Positions 34,359-43,400 of a DNA stretch of 63,155 nt are shown here, piece by piece. Source of the stretch: Thermoplasmata archaeon (GTDB taxonomy: Archaea; Thermoplasmatota; Thermoplasmata; Methanomassiliicoccales; Methanomethylophilaceae); the NCBI GenBank assembly GCA_015063165.1, contig SUSZ01000009.1:1-63155 (forward strand). The letters run 5' to 3'. The position numbers were made by a program, and so were the translations under genes. The notes beneath the pieces are model-generated. The model did not search any database and was not told the origin of the DNA. It worked only from the letters and a program-made list of their open reading frames with translations. Position 1 is the first letter of the stretch. Every line of letters begins with the position of its first letter.

Positions 34359-37313
34359 ATGATCAAGAAAGAGTATGCGAGCGTCCTCATTGCATTCATG
34401 GCCGTCATCCTGGCCTGTTCATTCGTTGCCTCCGATTCCGACGCTTTTACGCTTACGGAAGATGGTGTAGAATACGAATTAATGGAAGGGGGGGGGGCAT
34501 ATTATGCAGAGGCTGTCGCCTATGATGGACATTCGCAGTCCGTAGTTATAAAAGCATCCGTCACTTACGACGGCATAGAATATCCCGTTGAATCTGTGGC
34601 GGAGAACTCGTTCAACCGCCTCGATTACTACTCCGAAGCACAGCCCGGAACGTCGGAGGAGGACAAGGCCAAAAGGAGCAACATAACGTCCATCACCATC
34701 GAGGGCAACGTGAATCTGCAATTGCCCCCGTCGACTTTTAAGGGTCTGAACAATCTCGAGTCTATCGAGATAGGGGAGGGTTTGACCGAGCTTCCTGACG
34801 AATTCATCATGAATTGCAGCAAGCTCTCTTCAGTCGTGCTCCCGTCTACCCTCGAAAGAATAGGCGATTATGCATTCACAAAGAACAGCAAGCTGTATAG
34901 TGTCGATTTAAAAGAGGTTGAAGAAATAGGGGCTTTTGCGTTTAGTCAGTCAGGCCTTGCGAGCATCGTCATCCCGGGAAGTGTGACTAAAATCGGATCT
35001 AGCGCCTTCAGTAACTGCTCTTCCCTTGCAAATGTCACCCTGGAAGAAGGCGTCGAGATTATTGCTGCTTCAGCATTTAAAGGCACATATCTCACCTCCA
35101 TCCACATGCCGTCCACAGTTTCTGTGATAGGTACTGAGGTGTTCCCGAAGTCTTTGAAATCCTTTACCGTGTCCGAAGACAGCGATGTCTTCTATGCGGA
35201 GGACGGCATTCTTTACACCAAAGCAGACGACCACATCTACTATTACCCTGCATCCAGAACGGGAGAGGTCACGATCGGCTACGATGTTCCGGATTCGTTG
35301 TTGTCTGGAACTGGATTAACCAAGGTCATACTACTCGACGGCGTCACCAGCATCGGGCAGATGGCTTTCTCCCAGTGCACGGGCCTGAAGGAGGTCGTCA
35401 TGTCCGACTCGGTTGCCAGCATTGGGGACATGGCTTTCTACCGGTGCACGGCCTTGGAAACTGTAACGATGTCTAAGAACGTCACCCAGCTGCCTAACAA
35501 CTGTTTCGACGGATGCTCCAATTTGATGGACATCGATCTTTCGAACCTGACATCTATCGGAAAAGGCTCTATGCAGTTCTGCAGTTCGCTGGCCATGGAT
35601 GCGCTCCCTGACGGCCTGACGTCCATAGGCGAGCTCGCCTTCCGCGGATGCACCAGAGTGACCATCGATGCGATCCCTGCCGGCGTCGTCTCCATAGAGT
35701 GGAGCGCGTTTAGGGACACGGGCATCGAGTGCATCGTCGTAGGTGAGTCAGACAACACCGTAACACTCGACTGCAGCAGCTATCCCGTGTTCGGAGGCTC
35801 CGCTCTGCGCTCGGTCGCGCTCGACAACGTCGTGCTGACGGACGGGTCCAATGCTAGTGGCTTCATCGACTTCCAGGCTTCTTCCAGCCTCGAGAAAATC
35901 GTGCTAGGAACCGGACTCACGGACTCCTTCATATCCGATGTCGCCGATGCTTTCTCCTCTGTACGTCCTGACAAATTCATCGAGACTGTCGTGGAGGACG
36001 GCATCACCACCTTAAGCGCCATCGAGAGGATCGGGGCATCCGTTGTTTCCGATGGCCTTGTGTACAAGGTGACCAAACTGGAGCCGATGCAGTGTTCCGT
36101 CATCGGTTATGAAGGATCTCTGACCTCCATTACAATACCCGAGTCCGTCGACTTCTACGGTTCGGAGGCGCAGGTCGTGTCGATAGGCGCCAAGGCGTTC
36201 TACGGGTGCGACACCCTCGTCTCGGCCGACCTCGGCAGCGTCACCTCCGTGGGGATGAAGGCCTTCGCCCACTGCGTCAAGCTCACGACTCTCGATGTCG
36301 GAGACTCGCTCAAGACTATCAGCGCTTATGCATTCTACAGATGCCTGAAGCTCGCCGACATCAACCTTGACGATTCCATCGCGACCCTGAAGACCTACGG
36401 CTCCTACTCCTTCTACAAGTGTGGGAAGCTTTCTTCGATGGTCGTTCCGTCCACAATGTCCACCATAGGCACCAAGGCCTTCACCATGACCTTCGCCGAC
36501 GAGAACGGCGCCGCACTCGAGGCCTCCCTCGCCTCCCTCAAGGGATACGAGTACAGCAACGTCGACGGCGTCCTGGTCCGCCAGGCCGGGCCTGAAATCG
36601 GCTCCGAGTTCACGTCGGGCAAGCTCGTCTTCAGAGTGTCGTCCGCCCTACCCAACGAGGTGGAGGTCGTGGGCTATTCGGGCAAGATTACCTCTCTGGA
36701 CCTTTCCGAGGACGTCACCGACGGGGAGTTCACCTATTCCGTTACCGCCATCGGCGAGAACGCGTTCTACAAGTGCAGGACGCTTACCAGCGCGAACCTC
36801 GGCGACGTCAAAGTCATCGGGACGAAGGCGTTCTACGGATGCAACAAGCTGACATCCGTGGAAGCCGACAGGCTCGTCAAAGTTGGGATCAAGGCGTTCG
36901 CATACTGCTACGCCCTGTCGACCCTGGACCTTGGAGACAGCCTGAAGACCATCTGCGCCTACGGGTTCTACAGATGCGAGTCGCTCACGTCGTTCGACGC
37001 TCCCTACACCCTGAAGACGATCGGGTCGTACGCCTTCTACAAGTGCACCGCCCTCGGGGAGTTCCACTCCTACGGCTCATCCCTGAAGACGATCGGGAGC
37101 AAGGCGTTCGGCCTCTGCTCGTCGATAACCTACATGGACTTCCCCACGACCCTCAAGGATGTGAAATCTGATTCCTTCGACGGAATCACATTTAAAACTC
37201 TGGGCCTACTGCCCTGGTTGCCTGAGCCGGAGCACAATGCGGCGTACTTCGCCGGATACAAGTTCACCGGAACATACACACTCTTCTATCGGAGTAACCA
37301 GCCGTTAAGCTAA
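34359..37313 (+). CDS. BspA-like leucine-rich-repeat surface protein
   Basis: 984 residues. Signal peptide to about 29. The body is made of LRR_5/BspA-type repeats (e.g. GSVTKIGSSAFSNCSSLANV, VTSIGQMAFSQCTGLKEV), in at least three blocks separated by linkers near 590 and 780 that restart with similar segments (VEVVGYSGKITSLDLSEDV). No membrane anchor at the C-terminus (FTGTYTLFYRSNQPLS). Such proteins mediate adhesion or host and matrix contact. A run of eight G at 34489-34496 is a possible phase-variation or error site. Confidence 0.8.
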   Translation: MIKKEYASVLIAFMAVILACSFVASDSDAFTLTEDGVEYELMEGGGAYYAEAVAYDGHSQSVVIKASVTYDGIEYPVESVAENSFNRLDYYSEAQPGTSEEDKAKRSNITSITIEGNVNLQLPPSTFKGLNNLESIEIGEGLTELPDEFIMNCSKLSSVVLPSTLERIGDYAFTKNSKLYSVDLKEVEEIGAFAFSQSGLASIVIPGSVTKIGSSAFSNCSSLANVTLEEGVEIIAASAFKGTYLTSIHMPSTVSVIGTEVFPKSLKSFTVSEDSDVFYAEDGILYTKADDHIYYYPASRTGEVTIGYDVPDSLLSGTGLTKVILLDGVTSIGQMAFSQCTGLKEVVMSDSVASIGDMAFYRCTALETVTMSKNVTQLPNNCFDGCSNLMDIDLSNLTSIGKGSMQFCSSLAMDALPDGLTSIGELAFRGCTRVTIDAIPAGVVSIEWSAFRDTGIECIVVGESDNTVTLDCSSYPVFGGSALRSVALDNVVLTDGSNASGFIDFQASSSLEKIVLGTGLTDSFISDVADAFSSVRPDKFIETVVEDGITTLSAIERIGASVVSDGLVYKVTKLEPMQCSVIGYEGSLTSITIPESVDFYGSEAQVVSIGAKAFYGCDTLVSADLGSVTSVGMKAFAHCVKLTTLDVGDSLKTISAYAFYRCLKLADINLDDSIATLKTYGSYSFYKCGKLSSMVVPSTMSTIGTKAFTMTFADENGAALEASLASLKGYEYSNVDGVLVRQAGPEIGSEFTSGKLVFRVSSALPNEVEVVGYSGKITSLDLSEDVTDGEFTYSVTAIGENAFYKCRTLTSANLGDVKVIGTKAFYGCNKLTSVEADRLVKVGIKAFAYCYALSTLDLGDSLKTICAYGFYRCESLTSFDAPYTLKTIGSYAFYKCTALGEFHSYGSSLKTIGSKAFGLCSSITYMDFPTTLKDVKSDSFDGITFKTLGLLPWLPEPEHNAAYFAGYKFTGTYTLFYRSNQPLS

Positions 37314-37321
37314 GACCTCAA

Positions 37322-37340
37322 CGCCCGGTCTTTCCGGGCG
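37322..37340 (+). terminator. hairpin CGCCCGG/CCGGGCG
   Basis: Perfect 7-bp stem with a five-base loop, eight bases after the TAA of the BspA-like gene. Probable transcription terminator; a second hairpin with the reversed motif follows at 37362. Confidence 0.55.
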
Positions 37341-37361
37341 AAACCTATTCCAAACGTTTTC

Positions 37362-37378
37362 CCGCCCTTTCCGGGCGG
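37362..37378 (+). terminator. hairpin CCGCCC/GGGCGG
   Basis: A second short GC stem with loop TTTCC, just upstream of the giant gene. It uses nearly the same bases as the first hairpin, so the two could pair alternatively. Confidence 0.4.
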
Positions 37379-37404
37379 CTTCCGTTTCATTGGAGGACGA
37401 GACG

Positions 37405-40400
37405 TTGTTTAAAGGACTTCTTCCTGGAATCATCATGCTGCTGTCAGTGCTGGCTTTGTGCGTCGGAGCGTGCGGGCCGGGATGCGCAGGCGATTCGCCA
37501 GGGACCATCGTCACATCATGCGATCACGGGGCCATCGTCGACGCTGAGACGGGCAAAGAATACTACGGGGGCCCCTTCCAGGGCGGCCTCGTTCTGAGGT
37601 GCGTGCCGGATGCAGGGTTCGAGTTCGTCGGATGGTCCGTCGAGGGGACGGCCCAGATTACGCAGGACGGCGACACAATCGCAGTGTCGTCCGCGGAGGG
37701 GGCCGTCCGCATAACGGCGGAGTGCAGGAACTACTCCCCGTCTACGAGCCTCACCCCCGTCGTCGACGAGGACGACGTCCTGATGCCCGGGGAGGAGATG
37801 TTCATGAACTGGTCGTTCAAGAGCGCCGACCTCTATATGAGCGGCGGGACCTGGCTCGGCATGCCCAGCACGCCCCTCATCGTGGGCGACGTCGTCTACG
37901 TCCGCGCCGGGAGCTACCTCTATGCCCTGGACATCGACAGCGGGACCGTCCTCCACGCCGTCAAGTCCGAGGGCTTCGGCGTGGACTTCTACCACTACGT
38001 CAGCTACGGGAACGGGGTCATCTTCGACACCACCGGCTACAAGGCCTACGACCTCGAGCTGAACTACCTCTACGACATCCCCAAGAACCTCCGGTTCGTG
38101 ACCTATCACGACGGCTACTTCTACGGCTGCACCACTTCATCCGTACACAACAACGTCACCTACTACTCCATGTTCAAGACCTCCCTCGACGTCGACTCCG
38201 ACCTGGTCAACGGTGTCAAGACGAACCTCTTCGAGGGGAGGGACGAGTTCCCTCTCTTCTCCCAGTGGGGGCAGTACTCCGCGTTCATAATCAGGGACGG
38301 CTGGGCGTTCTTCCTGGAAGGAGACAGGGAAGCCAGGACCGTCGACGGATACAGGGGCATCACCGCCTTCAACATCGAGACCGAGGAGCATGTCACCCTC
38401 GACCTCACGCCGCTCATCGGCGGCATGTCCTGGGACGACGGCTGGCTCACCTACGACGACGGATACCTCTACCTCACAGCGTACATCGCCGGTCTGTTCA
38501 ACGGCGTCGGCCCGGGGTTCGAGAACAGGAACGACGCGGTCTGCTGGGTGAAGTTCGACTTCGAGAAGGGCTGCTTCGAGGCACCCCATTGCAAGGACAT
38601 AGAGTCCCCCTCACACGAGAAGTTCAAAGGTATAACCTCAGGATTCGTCGTCAAGGACGGCCACGGCTACATCAACGCCAGGGCCCTGGGGACGGAGACG
38701 CAGGACGGAGTCGACAACACCGGGACCCGCATGATATCCTTCGACATCGGCGAGGATGGGGAGCCCATCCCCGTGGACTCCGCCGCCAGCCTCATGAGCC
38801 ACGGCGGGATAGTCCTCAACACGGCCTTCGGCGACGTCAGGTACGTCTACCTCATCCCCTACAACGCCAAGGAGCAGGGCGTATACATATTCACGGACCG
38901 TCTGGCGGGCGGGAAGTGGACCCTCGACGAGGAGCCCTACCGCGCGATGAGCGACCCCGCCAGGCAGACGTTCTGCTCGCAGGGGGTCCGCATCGGCCCC
39001 GACGCGCAGTTCGTCTACTACGTGGACAGCGGCTACCTGGACTGCTACATCCCGGTCGACCGCTTCAGGCTGACCGCCATCATGGTGGAGGACGACAGCG
39101 CCACTGCCCAGGTCGGCTACGGAGGCAACGCGAAGAAGATCCTCTCCGAGATGTATCCGGGATCGTTCATTTCCGGGAACAGGATGATCATAGACGGAAA
39201 GACGTACACATTCCTGGGCCTGAACGAAGTGACCATGGTCTGGGAGAAGATAGCGGATATAGAGAAGAGCACCTACAGCGGAAAGACGCGCTCCACCAAG
39301 GCGATAACCGAGGCGTACTACCGCTACGTCATGCTGGTCGCCGACGGCTCCGAAGCCCACACCGACAACAGGTCCAACACGGGCGACATGGGCTGGTACG
39401 TCCTCTCAGGAGGGGAGTACCAGAAGCGCGCGGTGTACCTCTCTGAGACCTGGGACGAGGTCGTCGGGAAGGGCGCCGTGTACTCCACGACCAAGCCGTC
39501 CGCGCCCGCCGGCGTATTCACGATCTCCTTCGACTCCAGCGGCGGAAGCGCCGTTCCCAGCATCACCCAGGCCGCAGGCTCCCCCGTCAGCGTCCCCTCC
39601 CCTCCGACCAGGGAGGGGTACTCGTTCTCCGGATGGGATCCCTCCTTGCCGTCTTCCATGCCCGCCCAGGACATGACCATTGTCGCTAGATGGGCTGTCA
39701 ACAGCTACACCATAACGTTCGATCCGAACGGCGGAAACGCCGTCCCGAGCATCACCCAGGCCTACGGCACCGCCGTCAAGGCGCCTGCGGACCCCGTGAG
39801 GGAAGGCTACTTCTTCTCCGGCTGGAGCCCCGCGCTCCCGTCCGCGATGCCCGCCAAGGACCTCTCGGTCAGGGCGACGTGGACCAAGCTGGCCCCCCGC
39901 TTGTCAACGATCTCGTTCGACTCCAACGGCGGAAGCGCCGTTCCCAGCATCACGCAGGAGGCCGGCTCCCCGGTCAAAGCGCCCGCGGACCCAGTAAGGG
40001 AGGGCCATTCCTTCTCCGGATGGAGCCCCGCGCTCCCGGCGACCATGCCGGACCGCGACGTCACGGTCACGGCTGTGTGGACCGTAAACAGCTACACGAT
40101 CTCGTTCGACTCCAGCGGCGGCAGCGCCGTCCCGAGCATCACCCAGGCCTACGGCACCGCCGTCAGGGCCCCCTCCGACCCGATCAGGGAAGGGCATACG
40201 TTTGCGGGCTGGGAGCCTTCCCTCCCGGCGACGATGCTATCGCACGACATGACCCTGGTGGCCAGATGGTCCGTCAACATGTACACCATCACGTTCGACT
40301 CCGCAGGTGGCAGCCTGGTGCCGAGCATGAAACTGGACTACGGCTCGCCCGTTGCAGCCCCTTCCAGCCCGGTGAGGGAAGGGTACGCGTTCTCCGGCTG

Positions 40401-43400
40401 GAGCCCCTCCCTCCCGGCGACCATGCCCGCCATGGACCTTTTGTTAAAGGCCTCATGGGAAAAGCTGGCCCCGAAGGTCTTCACCATCACTTTCGACTCC
40501 GCTGGCGGCAGCCCTGTCCAGAGCATCTCGCTTGAGGTCGGCGCCACCATCAGGGCCCCCTCGGAGCCTGTCAGGACAGGGTACACGTTCAGTGGCTGGG
40601 AACCCTCGCTCCCGCAGACCATGCCGGACCGCGATGTCGAAGTCGTCGCCAAGTGGGACGTCAACAGTTACACCATCACGTTCGACTCAGCGGGCGGCAG
40701 CCAGGTGCCGAGCATGAAACTGGACTACGGCTCGCCCGTTGCAGCCCCTTCCAGCCCGGTGAGGGAAGGGTACGTGTTCTCCGGCTGGAGCCCCTCCCTT
40801 CCGGCGACGATGCCTGCTGAGGACCTGTTGCTGACCGCTAGATGGGCCGCAAAGAGCTTCACGATAGCGTTCGACTCCGCAGGAGGGACAGCTGTACCGA
40901 GCATCACCCAGATGTACGGTTCTCCTGTCAGCGCCCCTCCGGATCCGACCAGGGAAGGGCACACGTTCGCGGGCTGGGAGCCCGCCATCCCGGCGACCAT
41001 GCCGGACCATGATGTCACGGTCACGGCTGGATGGTCCGTCAACAACTACACGATATCGTTCGATTCCAAGGGCGGCAGCCCCGTATCCGGGATCACCCAG
41101 GCCTACGGCACCCCGATCAGGGCGCCCTCCAATCCAACCAGGGAAGGTTATGCGTTCGCAGGCTGGGAGCCGTCCCTCCCCGCGACCATGCTCGCAGGGG
41201 ACCTGAGGCTAGCGGCGAGATGGGAGGCCAGAATCTATACCGTCACCTTCGACCCCGCCGGAGGGAGCGTCGTACCGAGCATCGTCCATGCCTACGGCAG
41301 CGCCGTCGAGGCGCCCTCGGACCCCGTCAGGGAAGGCTACTCCTTCGCGGGCTGGGAGCCCTCCGTCCCATCCACCATGCCCGCCAATGACGTAGTGGTC
41401 GTCGCCCAGTGGACGGCCAACAGCTACACGATATCCTTCGATTCGAACGGGGGGAGCCCCGTCCCTAGCATCACACAGAAATACGGGGCTGCTGTCGAGG
41501 CGCCCTCGGACCCCGTCAGGGAAGGCCATTCCTTCGCGGGCTGGGAGCCCTCGGTCCCCTCCACCATGCCCGCCGGCGACCTCAGGGTCGTGGCCCGGTG
41601 GACCGTCAACACGTACACCATATCCTTCGACTCCGCGGGAGGCAGCGAGGTCAAGAGCATCACCCAGGCCTACGGGACGGACGTCAAGGCGCCGGCCGAC
41701 CCCGCCAGGGAGGGATACGCCTTCGCGGGCTGGGAGCCCTCGGTCCCCTCCACCATGCCCGCCGGCGACCTTCGCGTTAAAGCCGTATGGGCCAAGCTCG
41801 CCCCGCGCATGTCCACCATATCGTTCGATCCGAACGGCGGAAGCTCCGTCGGGAGCATCATCCAGGAGGCTGGTACGACCGTATCCGTGCCTGCGGAGCC
41901 CACCAGGGCCGGACACACGTTCGCGGGCTGGGAGCCCTCCGTCCCCTCCACCATGCCCGCCGGCGACCTCAGGGTCGTGGCCAGATGGACCGTCAACACG
42001 TACACCATATCCTTCGACTCAGACGGAGGGAGCGAGGTCAAGAGCATCACCCAGGCCTACGGGACGGACGTCAAGGCGCCCTCGGACCCCGTCAGGGAGG
42101 GCCATTCCTTCGCGGGCTGGGAGCCGTCCCTCCCTGCGACCATGCCCGCCGGCGACATCTCGGTGATCGCCCGGTGGGCCGTCAACACGTACACCATATC
42201 CTTCGACTCCGCGGGCGGCAGCCATGTGTCCGGGATCGCCCAGGCATACGGCACCCCCATCAGGGCCCCCTCCGACCCGACCAGGGAGGGTTACACGTTC
42301 GCCGGATGGGAGCCTTCCGTCCCCTCCACCATGCCCGCCGGCAACCTCAGTGTCGTGGCCCTGTGGACCGTCAACACGTACACGATAACGTTCGACTCGG
42401 ACGGAGGCAGCGAAGTGCATAGCATCGCTCTGGACTTCGGAGCCGAAGTCGTGGCTCCCGCCGACCCAGTGAAGGACGGATACATCTTCATCAGGTGGGT
42501 CCCGGAGCTGCCTACGACCATGCCCGCCCGGGACGTGGAGGTCAAGGCCCTCTGGACCAAGCTGGCGCCGCGCATGTCCACCATTTCGTTCGACTCCACC
42601 GGCGGAAGCCCCGTGTCCGGCATCACCCAGGAGGCCGGGAGCCCCGTCGCCGCCCCACCGGACCCGGTCAAGGAGGGGCATACCTTCGCCGGATGGGACC
42701 CTGCCGTCCCTGCAGAGATGCCCGCCGAGAACGTCATCCTGAAGGCGAAGTGGAGTGTCAATTCCTACACGATAACGTTCGATCCGGACGGAGGCAGCGA
42801 GGTCCCGAGCATCATTCTGGACTACGGCGCCGACGTCGGGGCCCCCTCCGACCCAGTGAAGGATGGTTACAGGTTCCGCGGATGGGAGCCGTCCCTTCCC
42901 CGGACCATGCCCGCGATGGACGTCACAGCGGTCGCCGTTTGGGAGGCCGAATCTTACACGATCTCCTTCGACACGGACGGAGGCAGCGTGGTCCCGAGCA
43001 TCATCCTTGAATTCGGCGCCTCGGTCGAAGCGCCTGCGGATCCCCAGAAGGACGGGTACGCCTTCGTCGGATGGGCCCCGGAGCTGCCGTCGACCATGCC
43101 CGCCCGGGACGTGGGGGTCAAGGCCGTCTGGACCAAGCTCGCCCCGCGCATGTCCACCATATCGTTCGACCCCGCCGGCGGAAGCACTGTCCCAAGCATC
43201 ACACAGGAGGCCGGAAGCCCCGTAGTTGCCCCGCCGGAGCCTACTAGGGTCGGGTACGCGTTCGCCGGATGGTACCCTGCCGTCCCTGCGGAGATGCCCG
43301 CCGAGAACATCTCGTTGAAGGCCACATGGAGGGCCAACTCCTACACGATCCACTTCGACACGGGCGGAGGCAGCGCGGTCCCCAGCATCACGCAGGAGTA

